From an uncultured Roseobacter sp. (lineage in GTDB: Bacteria; Pseudomonadota; Alphaproteobacteria; Rhodobacterales; Rhodobacteraceae), in the NCBI RefSeq assembly GCF_947496515.1, contig NZ_CANMDB010000005.1:26001-90000 (forward strand): DNA of 64,000 bases. The letters run 5' to 3'. The notes under the pieces were generated by a model, which made no database searches, was not told the DNA's origin, and saw only the letters and a list, made by a program, of their open reading frames with translations. Numbering within the stretch: the stretch's first letter is position 1; every line of letters begins with the position of its first letter. A program made the translations under genes and the position numbers. Shown here piece by piece: positions 9,217 to 20,298 of the stretch.

Positions 9217-9627
9217 ATGCCCCCCGACATTCAATGCCGCGTCCGTGCGCTCGACCACCTGGACCTGATGGTCCGCAATATCCCGGATGCGGTGCGATTT
9301 TACACCCAGGTGCTTGGCATGCGCGGCGTTCAGTTCACCGCGCCGGACGGAGGCCGACACTGGGCGCTGCACTTTGGTCAAAGCAAGATCAACCTGCACA
9401 GCGCAACCAGCCCGGCGGGCTTGGCCACCGCCACACTCACACCGGGCACTGCAAGCCTGTGTTTCCTAAGCGACGCGCCGCTGGCGGACTGGATCGTTCA
9501 TCTGACCACGCATCAGATCGACATCGAGGACGGTCCCGTGCCCGCAAGCGGTGCCAAAGGTCCACTGACGACCATCTTCATTCGTGATCCCGATGGAACA
9601 CTGATCCAGATCGCCGAGCATGTGTAG
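9217..9627 (+). CDS. VOC-family (glyoxalase/bleomycin resistance fold) protein
   Basis: This 136-residue protein is a single vicinal-oxygen-chelate unit pair. LDHLDLMVRNIPDAVRFYTQVLGM at residues 9-32 carries the first metal His, HWALHFGQSKINLH the central part, and FIRDPDGTLIQIAEHV the C-terminal Glu. The substrate is unknown; VOC proteins include dioxygenases, isomerases and glutathione transferases. The start at 9217 was chosen because upstream residues do not resemble the family. It follows the flavoprotein gene by 55 bases on the same strand. Confidence 0.8.
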   Translation: MPPDIQCRVRALDHLDLMVRNIPDAVRFYTQVLGMRGVQFTAPDGGRHWALHFGQSKINLHSATSPAGLATATLTPGTASLCFLSDAPLADWIVHLTTHQIDIEDGPVPASGAKGPLTTIFIRDPDGTLIQIAEHV

Positions 9628-9678
9628 CGGCGCACCATGGATCATCACGGCGCGCCGAGTGTTTCCCACAGGCGAAAC

Positions 9679-10224
9679 TTAACGCTCTATCTCGGCGCGC
9701 AACCCATCCATCAGCAATGTCAGTTCCCGCACGTAGATATCACCCGTGAGATGACCCTGATCGTCGAACTGGTTGCTGCTGTCGGCAAGATGGATCTCCG
9801 GCCCCTGCAGGATGCGCGGCCTGAACGGCACCATGAAACTACGCAGAATGAGTTGCGCGCGTTCACCCCCCGCCCGACCTGCGGCCGCTGACATGACGGC
9901 AACGGGCTTGCCCGTCCACGGCTTGCCGGATGTCCGGCTCACCCAATCCAGCGCGTTCTTCAGCACGCCGGGCGGGCCCTTGTTGTACTCTGGCGTGGAA
10001 ATCAGCACCGCATCCGCCTGCGCAATATCCTCCGCGATCCGCTGGACCGCGTCCGGCACGCCACCTGCCTCTTCCCGGTCACCGTGGTAGAGCGGCAGAT
10101 CCAGATCAGCGAGCTTGAAGCTGCACTCACCAAAAAGCCGCGCCGCTTCGTGCAGGAGCATCGTGTTGGTCGAGGCATCGCGTAGTGAGCCGGACAAGCC
10201 AAGCAGATTATAGTGGGCCATCAT
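9679..10224 (-). CDS. NADPH-dependent FMN reductase
   Basis: The 181-residue flavodoxin-fold reductase starts with the FMN phosphate loop LLGLSGSLRDASTN (residues 7-20). It has STPEYNKGPPGVLKNALDWVSR around residues 75-96, the hallmark of the NADPH-dependent FMN/azo/chromate reductase family. It is likely a cytoplasmic quinone, azo or metal reductase. AAGGA lies upstream of two adjacent ATGs (10224 and 10221), so either could be used. It is downstream of the OmpA lipoprotein gene but separated from it by a terminator. Confidence 0.88.
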   Translation of the reverse strand: MMAHYNLLGLSGSLRDASTNTMLLHEAARLFGECSFKLADLDLPLYHGDREEAGGVPDAVQRIAEDIAQADAVLISTPEYNKGPPGVLKNALDWVSRTSGKPWTGKPVAVMSAAAGRAGGERAQLILRSFMVPFRPRILQGPEIHLADSSNQFDDQGHLTGDIYVRELTLLMDGLRAEIER

Positions 10225-10281
10225 CCCTATCCTTCTAGTTTTTTGTCACGCTAAGGCTGAGGCGGGCGGCCCAAAAAGCAA

Positions 10282-10308
10282 GGGCTCCGGTGAAAAACAC
10301 CGAAGCCC
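10282..10308 (-). terminator. Terminator downstream of the OmpA-like lipoprotein gene
   Basis: The arms at 10282-10292 and 10298-10308 pair with one mismatch around a five-base loop. On the minus strand they are followed by a T-rich stretch (TTGCTTTTT). Confidence 0.65.
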
Positions 10309-10334
10309 CGGTAGATCCACTTCCGCGCACGCCG

Positions 10335-10997
10335 CTATCCCGTTGGCAGGATCACGATTTCAACACGCCGGTTTTGTGCCTTGCCAGCGGCATTCAGGTT
10401 GCTCGCGACAGGCTGGCTCTCGCCGCGACCCACCGTGCGCACGCGACCCGCGGCAACACCGGCATCTATCAGCACATTGCCGACAGCACCCGCCCGGCGT
10501 TCCGACAGCCGCTGGTTATAGGCCGCATCGCCGTCACTGTCGGTGTGGCCAATGACCTGTACCGTGGATTGCGGATATTTGTTCAGACTGGCGGCCACCG
10601 AAAACAGATCGTTGCGCAGATCCGACCGGACCGCAGCACTATCGGTGGCAAAAAGGATGTCCTGCGGCAGGCTCAGAATCAGCCGGTCACCGGTGTTGGT
10701 GATGAGGACGTCATTGTCCAGATCGCGGCGCAGTTCAGCCTCCTGCTGGTCGAGATTATAGCCGATGCCAGCACCGATGGCACCACCGACCACCGCACCG
10801 AGCAGCGCCCCTTTGTCCCGGTTTCCGTCGCCACGCGACAGTGCGCCGGCAAGCGCACCGGCGCCCGCGCCGATCAGCGCGCCCTGCTGGGTCTTGGACG
10901 TGTTGGTGCCGTTGCCCACCTGGGCAGGGTCGGTGCACGCGGCCAGGATCAGGCTGCCCGAAAGCGCAATCGCCATAGGAATTCTTGAAATACTCAT
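10335..10997 (-). CDS. OmpA-family outer-membrane lipoprotein with glycine zipper
   Basis: The 220-residue protein has a lipoprotein signal (SLILAAC, lipid Cys at residue 21). A glycine-zipper region follows (ALIGAGAGALAGAL and GALLGAVVGGAIGAGIGY, residues about 40-80). A C-terminal OmpA peptidoglycan-binding domain completes it (QVIGHTDSDGDAAYNQRLSERRAGAV, residues about 144-170). This is the YiaD-like arrangement: an outer-membrane-anchored protein that binds peptidoglycan and stabilises the envelope. A terminator lies just downstream. Confidence 0.9.
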   Translation of the reverse strand: MSISRIPMAIALSGSLILAACTDPAQVGNGTNTSKTQQGALIGAGAGALAGALSRGDGNRDKGALLGAVVGGAIGAGIGYNLDQQEAELRRDLDNDVLITNTGDRLILSLPQDILFATDSAAVRSDLRNDLFSVAASLNKYPQSTVQVIGHTDSDGDAAYNQRLSERRAGAVGNVLIDAGVAAGRVRTVGRGESQPVASNLNAAGKAQNRRVEIVILPTG

Positions 10998-11121
10998 AGT
11001 CTACTGCCTTCAATGGTTGCGGCCCCGTTCGGGCAGGGCGTCGTGATGAGACAGCCTACATATGGGCCAGCCCGCAGGGCAATCCAAGGGGAAAAGGCGA
11101 CGGCGGAAACCCGCCAACGGC

Positions 11122-11988
11122 TCACATCTGCGTGCGCGCCGCCTCATAGGCCAGCATGGCGCGCTTCATCGGCAGGCCCCAGTGATAGCCACCCAGACCA
11201 CCGGATTTGCGCAAAGCCCGGTGACAGGGGATCAGCCAACTGACCGGATTGCGCCCCACCGCCGTGCCAACGGCGCGCACCGCCTGTGGTTTGCCAATGG
11301 CCTGCGCGATTTCGGAATAGGTGGTGACGTGGCCCGAGGGGATGCTGAGCAACGCTTCCCAGACCTTGATCTGGAACGGTGCGCCGATCAGGAACAGAGG
11401 TGCGGTGCCCAGCCTGCCATCCCCGGCACCGAATGCCTGCAGGACCCAAGGCCGCAACATCACCGGATCTTCGACGAAATCAGCGCGCGGCCAGCGCGAC
11501 AGCAGATCCTCGAGCGCGGCGTCTTCACCCATTTCCGCCGCAAACCCGATGCCGCAGATGCCTTTTTCGGTGCCCATCACGATTGCGGCTCCGAAAGGGC
11601 TGTCGAACCACCCCCAGAAGATCGTCAGCCCCGCGCCGCTGCGGGCGAAATCACCGGGGCTCATCGCTTCCCATCGCACAAAGAGATCGTGGAGCCTGCC
11701 GCTGCCCGACAAGCCGACCGCCTGCGCTGCCTCCAGGGTGGTGAACCGTTCTCGCAGCAGCGTTTTGGCGTGGCCCAGCGTCAAATACTGCTGGTAGCGT
11801 TTCGGCGACACCCCGACCCACCGGGAGAAAACGCGCTGGAAATGCGCGGCACTCATCCCCATTTCCGCCGCCATCCGGTCCAGTGACAGGGGATCGTCTG
11901 CGGCGTCGATCAGGTCGATGGCGCGGCGTACTACACCGTAGTGATAGGCCGTCTCGGTCTCGTCGGGGAGGATCTGATGCTGTGTCAT
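11122..11988 (-). CDS. AraC-domain / methylated-DNA-cysteine methyltransferase fusion (Ada-like)
   Basis: This 288-residue protein has an AraC helix-turn-helix domain first (MSAAHFQRVFSRWVGVSPKRYQQYL, residues about 45-70). A C-terminal O6-alkylguanine transferase domain with the acceptor Cys in LIPCHRAL (about residue 252) follows. It repairs O6-methylguanine suicidally and may regulate the response. It lacks the N-terminal zinc-binding methylphosphotriester domain that senses damage in E. coli Ada, so any regulatory switch must differ. This two-domain form is known in alphaproteobacteria. Confidence 0.9.
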   Translation of the reverse strand: MTQHQILPDETETAYHYGVVRRAIDLIDAADDPLSLDRMAAEMGMSAAHFQRVFSRWVGVSPKRYQQYLTLGHAKTLLRERFTTLEAAQAVGLSGSGRLHDLFVRWEAMSPGDFARSGAGLTIFWGWFDSPFGAAIVMGTEKGICGIGFAAEMGEDAALEDLLSRWPRADFVEDPVMLRPWVLQAFGAGDGRLGTAPLFLIGAPFQIKVWEALLSIPSGHVTTYSEIAQAIGKPQAVRAVGTAVGRNPVSWLIPCHRALRKSGGLGGYHWGLPMKRAMLAYEAARTQM

Positions 11989-12224
11989 GCCTTCAAGCTA
12001 AAGGCTGGCATTGGAGGAATCGACCCGAAACCTGCGCCATCGCACCCGCGGAAGTCCCGCGCGACTAGACCGCCGGGATAGTCCCGATACAGACCACGAC
12101 GGTCGAAACCGAGGCTCTGCACTTGCCCGTAGACACAAACCTCACCGGGATCGCTGCCGAACGCGCGCCCCGCAGTCAGGCGGCCAGATCGCCGCGTGGA
12201 CCGGCCAAAGGTCGCCTCGCCGAG

Positions 12225-13295
12225 CTATGCGCTCAGCGCGATATCCTCCAGCATCGCAGTGCCTGCCTCAATCAGCAGCCGCGCTTCGGTTCGGCTCAGG
12301 CAGGGACGTGCCGTCACCTGGTTTTCGGCAACCGCATCCACGGCGCTCCGCAACGAATTCGCATCCTGTTGCGACAATCGGCGGAATACCTCCGCTCCGG
12401 CAAACATCGTCTCGACCCAGGCGCCTTCCGCGAGGATGATCTGGTGCTGAGCACAGGCAATGCCGGTGAGCGTATAGGGCACCATGGGGATCACGGAGCG
12501 CGCGACCCCCCGGTCGATCCAGGCCTTGGCAGGGGCGAGCACCTCATTGGCGCAAAACAGCAACTCTGCCTGTGCCGAATTGATCAACACCCGGTGATCA
12601 CCGGTGACCTGAAGATCATGCGTCGGCATACCGGGACCGAGCGCCCCTGCCGGAAGGCAGACGGGCCGGGCCTCTGGCTGTTCCGCGAAGTACCCCGGCT
12701 GAAGCTTCGTCCGCCCGATCCAGACGATCGGCTGATACCCGTTGTCGCGCGTCAGCACCCGATCCCCTGTTTCCAACCATTCGACGGGAATGTCCCCGTT
12801 CTGGGTGGTGATCATCGTCCCGGGGCCGAAACAGGGTACGCTGCGCTGCTGGTACTGCTCGTAGGTCTGCCGGGTGTCGGCACCGCCCTGCGACATCAGG
12901 ATGTTGTCGATCTCCTGACTGCCGACGAAGTCGTAGCTCACCCCCTTTTGCAGCGGCTCGGTAGGGATGTAGCCGACCAGAACGCCCGCAATCTCAAAAC
13001 TGTCTACCGCAATGGTCGAGCCGTCGGGCGCTTCGAGAAACAGCGTTTCCTCGCCGTAGATCCGGCCAGAGGCGATGGTGGAGCCATCCGGCCGCGTCAC
13101 GGTCCCCAACTGGTTGGCATCCTCGCCCACTTCGGCGTTGTGCTCATCCCCGTCCAGCGAGTCGTCATCGTCATCGATAAAGAAGCGGACCCGATTGACG
13201 TCCGTATCGTAGGCCGGGTCGAGTTGATAGCTGTTGGTGTCGGCGTCGTAGATCAACGCGCCCGCGTCATATCCGTAAAAAGATCTGGTGGCCAT
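12225..13295 (-). CDS. Hint-domain protein
   Basis: The protein of about 356 residues has an unrecognised acidic N-terminal part, including an Asp-rich stretch FFIDDDDDSLDGDEHN (about residues 38-53). It is followed by a Hint (hedgehog/intein) domain starting at PCFGPGTMITT (about 153) with GDRVLTRDNGYQPIVWIG and the TGDHRVLI block B motif. Such proteins are common in Rhodobacteraceae and related to hemolysin-type secreted proteins; the biochemical role is unknown. No C-terminal extein is present, so splicing is not expected. The ATG at 13295 is preferred; ATG 13337 in the same frame is possible. The frame also runs on antisense to nth, which I treat as a shadow. Confidence 0.75.
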   Translation of the reverse strand: MATRSFYGYDAGALIYDADTNSYQLDPAYDTDVNRVRFFIDDDDDSLDGDEHNAEVGEDANQLGTVTRPDGSTIASGRIYGEETLFLEAPDGSTIAVDSFEIAGVLVGYIPTEPLQKGVSYDFVGSQEIDNILMSQGGADTRQTYEQYQQRSVPCFGPGTMITTQNGDIPVEWLETGDRVLTRDNGYQPIVWIGRTKLQPGYFAEQPEARPVCLPAGALGPGMPTHDLQVTGDHRVLINSAQAELLFCANEVLAPAKAWIDRGVARSVIPMVPYTLTGIACAQHQIILAEGAWVETMFAGAEVFRRLSQQDANSLRSAVDAVAENQVTARPCLSRTEARLLIEAGTAMLEDIALSA

Positions 13296-13433
13296 CGCGA
13301 TCCCGCTCACATCAAAACTGGTGCGACTATCCTGCATTAGGGTAAATAAATGGCTGAGGAATTGAGCCGCATTTGAGAGAGGCCACGTGCCAGCGGTCTT
13401 GCCGCGCGCCGCGAAAGGCACCATACCGGCGCA

Positions 13434-14078
13434 ATGGCAAAGCAGCTTGGCTATCATACCATCCGCGAGATCTTTTCCCGCTTTCAAGAGGCCGACCCGG
13501 AGCCCAAGGGCGAGCTGGAGCACGTGAACGTCTATACGCTCGTGGTCGCCGTGGCCCTCAGCGCGCAGGCCACGGATGCGGGGGTCAACAAGGCCACGCG
13601 GGCGCTCTTCCAGATCGCCGATACGCCGCAAAAGATGCTCGATCTTGGACTCGACGGGCTGACCGGGCACATCAAGACCATCGGGCTCTTTCGGCAAAAG
13701 GCCAAGAACGTCATGAAGCTCAGCCAGATCCTGGTCGATGACTACGGCGGCGAGGTGCCCAACAGCCGCGCCGCGCTCCAAGGGCTGCCCGGGGTGGGTC
13801 GCAAGACGGCCAATGTGGTGCTGAACATGTGGTGGCAGTACCCCGCACAGGCGGTCGATACACATATCTTTCGCCTCGGCAACCGCACCGGCATCGCGCC
13901 TGGCAAGACGGTCGAGGCGGTCGAGCGTGCCATCGAAGACCACATACCGGCTGATTTCCAGCTCCATGCGCACCACTGGATGATCCTGCACGGGCGCTAT
14001 CATTGCAAGGCGCGCAAGCCGCTCTGCCCGACCTGTATCATCCGCGATCTCTGTCCCTACGAGGAAAAGACCCAATGA
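13434..14078 (+). CDS. nth: Endonuclease III
   Basis: This 214-residue base-excision-repair glycosylase/AP lyase removes oxidised pyrimidines. It shows the helix-hairpin-helix LQGLPGVGRKTANVVLN with the catalytic Lys (about residues 114-130), the catalytic Asp in AVDTHIFRL, and the C-terminal 4Fe-4S cluster cysteines C-x6-C-x2-C-x5-C (CKARKPLCPTCIIRDLC). The stop overlaps the adenosine kinase start in ATGA, so they form a coupled pair. Confidence 0.95.
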   Translation: MAKQLGYHTIREIFSRFQEADPEPKGELEHVNVYTLVVAVALSAQATDAGVNKATRALFQIADTPQKMLDLGLDGLTGHIKTIGLFRQKAKNVMKLSQILVDDYGGEVPNSRAALQGLPGVGRKTANVVLNMWWQYPAQAVDTHIFRLGNRTGIAPGKTVEAVERAIEDHIPADFQLHAHHWMILHGRYHCKARKPLCPTCIIRDLCPYEEKTQ

Positions 14079-15061
14079 AAAACTACCAGCTGGTCGGCAT
14101 CGGCAATGCCGTTGTCGATGTGATCACCCATGCCGATGACAGCTTTCTCGACCTCATGGGCATCGAGAAAGGCATCATGCAGCTGGTCGATCAGGACCGC
14201 TCCGAGAAACTCTACGGTGCCATGAACGACCGGTTGCAGACCCCCGGCGGGGCCGTGGCCAATACGGTCGCGGGTGTGGGGGCGCTCGGGTTGCAGACGG
14301 CCTTTATCGGGCGGGTGCGGGACGATGCCCTGGGGCGGTTCTACGCCAGTGCCATGACCGACAATGGCATCGATTTCGTCAACCCGCCGGTGCCGGGCGC
14401 GGACGTGCCCACCTCACGCTCGATGATCTTTGTGGCCCCGGACGGCGAACGGTCCATGAACACCTTTCTGGGCATCTCTACCGGGCTCACCTCTGCCGAT
14501 GTGCCCCCCGCGGTCTCAGGCAACGCGCGGATCATGTTCCTGGAGGGGTATCTCTTTGACCACGACGCGGGCAAAACCGCCTTTCGTGAAGCAGCGCGCG
14601 CGACCAAGGCGGGCGGCGGCATCGCGGGCATCGCCATCTCGGATCCTTTCTGCGTCGAACGGCATCGCGCGGATTTTCTGTCGCTGATCGAGCACGATCT
14701 GGACTACGTCATTGGCAACCACCACGAGATTGAATCGCTCTACCAGACGGATCTGGAAACCGCGCTGGCCAAGACCGCCGAGATCTGCCCGCTGGTCGTG
14801 TGCACCCGCTCGGGCGACGGGGTGACGATCATTGCGGATGGCGCGCGCCATGACGTGCCGGTGGCGCGGATCACGCCCGTCGATGCCACCGGTGCCGGCG
14901 ATCAGTTCGCCGCCGGGTTCCTCTACGGTCTGGCCACGGGGCGCGACAAGGAGACCTGCGCGCGCATGGGCAACCTTTGCGCGGCAGAGGTGATCGGGCA
15001 TGTGGGCCCGCGCCCGCAGTCCGACATGATGAAGACCTTCCAGAAAGAGGGCCTCGTCTGA
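14075..15061 (+). CDS. PfkB-family carbohydrate (adenosine) kinase
   Basis: The 328-residue ribokinase-fold protein has the N-terminal GIGNAVVDVI motif, the first PfkB signature around GGAVANTVAGVGALG (residues 53-67), and the C-terminal anion-hole signature DATGAGDQFAAGFL with catalytic Asp (about residues 268-281). Alphaproteobacterial members in this neighbourhood are usually called adenosine kinase; the nucleoside substrate is inferred. It is translationally coupled to nth upstream and nearly abuts the GNAT gene downstream. Confidence 0.88.
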   Translation: MKNYQLVGIGNAVVDVITHADDSFLDLMGIEKGIMQLVDQDRSEKLYGAMNDRLQTPGGAVANTVAGVGALGLQTAFIGRVRDDALGRFYASAMTDNGIDFVNPPVPGADVPTSRSMIFVAPDGERSMNTFLGISTGLTSADVPPAVSGNARIMFLEGYLFDHDAGKTAFREAARATKAGGGIAGIAISDPFCVERHRADFLSLIEHDLDYVIGNHHEIESLYQTDLETALAKTAEICPLVVCTRSGDGVTIIADGARHDVPVARITPVDATGAGDQFAAGFLYGLATGRDKETCARMGNLCAAEVIGHVGPRPQSDMMKTFQKEGLV

Positions 15062-15063
15062 CC

Positions 15064-15660
15064 GTGCTCAAAGACGGCTTTCACGACGTCCCCCCCGGAA
15101 AGGTGCCGGTCGTGGTCACCTACCTTGAGATGACGTCCAAGGTGCCGACCAAGGACAGCACGCTACCAGAGGGAGTGACATTCCGGCGGGTCACGCCCGA
15201 TCTGGCCTGGTACCGGGAGATCTTCACGCGCGTGGGCGGGCTTGAGTGGCTCTGGTACGGACGGTTGTTGCTGGACGACGACGCGCTTCAGACTGTGCTG
15301 ACCGACCCGGGTGTCGAGGTCTATACCCTGTCGCGCGACGGCAGGGATCTTGCTCTGATGGAGCTGGATTTCAACGAAAAGAGCGCATGCGAGCTCCAGT
15401 ATTTCGCTCTCGCACCCGAGCTGATCGGCACCGGCGCAGGCCGCTACTTGATCAACGCGGCCATTGACCGGGCCTGGAGCAAGCCGATTTCCCGGTTTCA
15501 TCTGAGCACCTGCACCATCGACAGCCCGCAGGCGCTCGGGTTCTACCGGCATATGGGGTTCACACCGGTCAAGCAGGCCATCCAGATCGCGGACGATCCG
15601 CGGCTGCTGGGCATTTTGCCCGAGACCGCCGGGCCACGCGTGCCGCTGATCCGACCCTAA
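15064..15660 (+). CDS. GNAT-family N-acetyltransferase
   Basis: This 198-residue protein carries a GNAT fold. [25 protein letters not shown] (about residues 120-145) is the acetyl-CoA pyrophosphate loop region, followed by [23 protein letters not shown]. The target is unknown. The GTG at 15064 starts three bases after the kinase stop; this is the first plausible start outside the kinase gene. It converges on rppH with a four-base overlap. Confidence 0.82.
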   Translation: MLKDGFHDVPPGKVPVVVTYLEMTSKVPTKDSTLPEGVTFRRVTPDLAWYREIFTRVGGLEWLWYGRLLLDDDALQTVLTDPGVEVYTLSRDGRDLALMELDFNEKSACELQYFALAPELIGTGAGRYLINAAIDRAWSKPISRFHLSTCTIDSPQALGFYRHMGFTPVKQAIQIADDPRLLGILPETAGPRVPLIRP

Positions 15661-16145
15661 AGCTGCGCGTCGAACTCCGCCAGCACGGCCTCATAGACGT
15701 GCCGCTTGAAAGGCACGATGTTCTCCACCAGCGCATCTGCTGCCAGCCAGCGCCATTCGGCGAACTCGGGCTCTTCGGTCTCGATGTCGATCTGATCGTC
15801 GCGGCCCTCAAAGCGCATCATGAACCATTTCTGCTTTTGTCCGCGAAAGCGGCCCTTCCACAGCTTGGGCACCAGATCATGGGGTAGCTCATAGGGCAGC
15901 CACTGCGCGCTTTCGGCCACGACGCTGACCAGATCGGGCGTGACCCCGGTTTCCTCGCGCAGCTCGCGCAGGGCCGCATCACGTGGCTCCTCTCCCTTGT
16001 CGATCCCGCCCTGCGGCATCTGCCAGGCGGGTGTCGATACGGGGCTGTCGCGGCGCTGGCCCACGAAAACCTCGCCCCTGCCGTTCACCAGCATGACACC
16101 CACACAGGGGCGATAGGGCAGCTTTGCAATCTCTTCGGGGCTCAT
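15657..16145 (-). CDS. rppH: RNA pyrophosphohydrolase
   Basis: The 162-residue NUDIX hydrolase starts near [23 protein letters not shown]. It carries the NUDIX box [23 protein letters not shown] (spanning about residues 46-68, with the metal-binding REETG core). RppH converts 5'-triphosphate mRNA ends to monophosphates, starting RNase E decay; homologous Ap4A hydrolases (IalA) look the same. The start at 16145 lies in an ATGA overlap with the upstream acetyltransferase stop. Confidence 0.9.
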   Translation of the reverse strand: MSPEEIAKLPYRPCVGVMLVNGRGEVFVGQRRDSPVSTPAWQMPQGGIDKGEEPRDAALRELREETGVTPDLVSVVAESAQWLPYELPHDLVPKLWKGRFRGQKQKWFMMRFEGRDDQIDIETEEPEFAEWRWLAADALVENIVPFKRHVYEAVLAEFDAQL

Positions 16146-16600
16146 CTCAGCGTCTTCTCCATCCACGCGCGGGCGAGGGTTTCGCCGTTACGCACCACTC
16201 TCTCGCGATGGATACCCAAAAACCCCGCCGCCCGAAAGGCCGGTTCGGCCATGAGGCTCGCGTGGGTCCGGAGCCGCGGCTCCCGCCTGTGCAGCGCCCA
16301 GTCCTCGACCCGCTCAAAAAGCTGGCGAAAGAGCCCGCGGCCCTGATGATCGGGACGGACAAACGCAAGGTCGATGTAGCCCCCCGGCTCGATCGTCATG
16401 AACCCCACCGCCTTGCCACCGACCCCGGCCACAGCGACCTGCAGCGGCGCCAGACGCTCGGACCACTGCAAGCCCTTGGGCCGATGGTCCAGCCAGGCGG
16501 CCCGCTGGGCTTCGGTGTATCGGCTTGGGCCCTGGCGGACCGCGGCGTAGAAAACCGCGCCCAGAGCGTCTGCATCGCCGGGTGTCGCCCATCTGATCAT
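16142..16600 (-). CDS. GNAT-family N-acetyltransferase
   Basis: The 152-residue protein has a GNAT core: [35 protein letters not shown] at about residues 65-100, with RPDHQGRGL as the acetyl-CoA-binding loop. The substrate is unknown. The start at 16600 has GGAG six bases upstream, better than longer options. It is coupled to rppH downstream and divergent from fadH. Confidence 0.85.
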   Translation of the reverse strand: MIRWATPGDADALGAVFYAAVRQGPSRYTEAQRAAWLDHRPKGLQWSERLAPLQVAVAGVGGKAVGFMTIEPGGYIDLAFVRPDHQGRGLFRQLFERVEDWALHRREPRLRTHASLMAEPAFRAAGFLGIHRERVVRNGETLARAWMEKTLR

Positions 16601-16637
16601 GATCTTCTCCACACAGGTGACGCCGCGTTCGACGTGA

Positions 16638-18722
<2,085 letters not shown>

Positions 18723-18728
18723 GCGCGG

Positions 18729-19172
18729 CTATTCCACGGTAATCGTGATCACCTCGGACATGATCGGATCGCTGTGGGGAACATGCGACCAGTCTCCCAG
18801 CACCAGTTGCAGGGTATTCTCGCCTGCGGGCAACTCCATCGTTGTCTCGGTCTGACCGCCGCCGAAGTGTTTGTGGTTCTCATCGGCGGGAATAGGCTCT
18901 GACAGCTCCGCGTCACCGGCCTCGCCCTCTCCGAAGGGCGCACGGTTCATGACCAGATGGTGGTGGCCGGTCATGTCCCACTCGGCACCCGCGGGCGCAA
19001 TCCCCATACCCCGCAGGCCAAAGACGATGGTGACCGGAGAGGACACGGTATCCCCATCCTTCAGATTGACGAAATAAACCTCCGCGTCCGGGTTGGACGG
19101 CGTTTCTCCCCCGGCAAATGCGGCGCTGGCGGCCAGTGTCCCGGCGGCTATGGCTGCGATAAGACGTTTCAT
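18729..19172 (-). CDS. DUF4399 periplasmic protein
   Basis: This 147-residue exported protein has a signal peptide (MKRLIAAIAAGTLAASAAFAGG). The rest is a DUF4399 domain with AEVYFVNLKDGDTVSSPVTIVFGLRGMGIAPAG and a histidine-rich TGHHHLVMN motif, then HKHFGGGQTE. Its function is not known; the His residues hint at metal binding, which is only inference. GGGAGAAG precedes ATG 19172. It is divergent from the LysR gene. Confidence 0.82.
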   Translation of the reverse strand: MKRLIAAIAAGTLAASAAFAGGETPSNPDAEVYFVNLKDGDTVSSPVTIVFGLRGMGIAPAGAEWDMTGHHHLVMNRAPFGEGEAGDAELSEPIPADENHKHFGGGQTETTMELPAGENTLQLVLGDWSHVPHSDPIMSEVITITVE

Positions 19173-19381
19173 TTTTGCTTCTCCCTTTGCATTCACATGC
19201 ACCATTATCGGCTTGCGGTGGGCCAGGGCGCAAGGTCGGGTTTTAACCGAAAAGAAAGAGGATCAGTGTTTCCTGAGGTCGAACGATCTTTGTTGAAACC
19301 GCGATACTGTCTCACACTTGCCCCGTTTTTGCCGCAATTCCCCCGTATACCGGTCCACATAGAGCATAGAAAGGGTTGGCA

Positions 19382-20287
19382 ATGGACCGCCTGAGTGAAA
19401 TGGAAGCCTTCGCCACGGTCGTGGATCAGGGCGGCTTTACCGACGCGGCGCGCAAGCTGGGGATCTCCAAATCCGCAGTGTCCAAGCATGTCTCCTCGTT
19501 GGAGCAACGGCTGGGCGCACGGCTTCTGAATCGCACGACGCGCCGGGTCAGCCCTACGGAGATCGGTCTCGCCTATTATGACCGCGCGCGCCGGGTGCTG
19601 AATGACGCGGGCGAGGCGGATGCGCTGGTCACTGCCATGCAGGGCACACCCACCGGCGTGCTGCGGATCTCTGCGGCGACGGACTTTGGCGTCAATCACC
19701 TCTCTCCTGTGCTGAGCGAGTTCCTCGCGGATTTCCCGGAGATCACGGTCAACATGGAGCTCAGCAACCGCTATGTGGAGCTGATTTCAGAAGGGTTCGA
19801 TCTGGCCTTGCGCATCGGTGAATTGGAAGACAGCAGCCTGCGCGCCCGCAAGCTGACCGAGACGAACATGCGGATGATCGCGAGCCCCGGCTACTTTGAA
19901 AAATACGGGCGTCCCGAAAAGATCGACGACCTGAACCAGCACAAGCTGCTGCATTACACCAACGAGGCCTCGGGCAATGTCTGGAAACTGACTGCGCCGT
20001 CGGGGGAGAAACGACAGGTGCGCACCGCTGGCTGGCTCAGCGTGAATGACGGGCAGTCGTTGTTGAACGCGGCCATCTCCGGTCTGGGCATCGCCTATCT
20101 GCCCAGCTTTCTCTACGCCGATGCGCTGGCCTCGGGGTCGGTGGTGGACGCGATCCCCGATCTGCCGCTCGACACGCAAGGCATCTACGCGGTCTACCCG
20201 CCGGGCCGGTTTACGCAGCCCAAGGTGCGCGCCTTCATCGATTTCCTGGTGCACGCCTTCGCCGACAAGGGCCCATCAGACTGGTAG
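19382..20287 (+). CDS. LysR-family transcriptional regulator
   Basis: The 301-residue regulator has an N-terminal winged helix-turn-helix (MEAFATVVDQGGFTDAARKLGISKSAVSKHVSSLEQRLGARLLNRTTRRVSPTEIG, described across residues 5-60). A periplasmic-binding-like effector domain follows (GVLRISAATDFGVNHLSPVLSEF onward). LysR proteins often control a divergent neighbour, which here would be the DUF4399 gene across about 210 bases. The effector is unknown. ATG 19382 has AAAGGG six bases upstream. Confidence 0.9.
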   Translation: MDRLSEMEAFATVVDQGGFTDAARKLGISKSAVSKHVSSLEQRLGARLLNRTTRRVSPTEIGLAYYDRARRVLNDAGEADALVTAMQGTPTGVLRISAATDFGVNHLSPVLSEFLADFPEITVNMELSNRYVELISEGFDLALRIGELEDSSLRARKLTETNMRMIASPGYFEKYGRPEKIDDLNQHKLLHYTNEASGNVWKLTAPSGEKRQVRTAGWLSVNDGQSLLNAAISGLGIAYLPSFLYADALASGSVVDAIPDLPLDTQGIYAVYPPGRFTQPKVRAFIDFLVHAFADKGPSDW

Positions 20288-20298
20288 CTTCGAGACGC

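Noticed and set aside
13296..14075. Upstream extension of the Hint-protein frame opposite nth
   Set aside because: nth is clearly coding on the plus strand; the extension has no domain and lies before the likely ATG at 13295.
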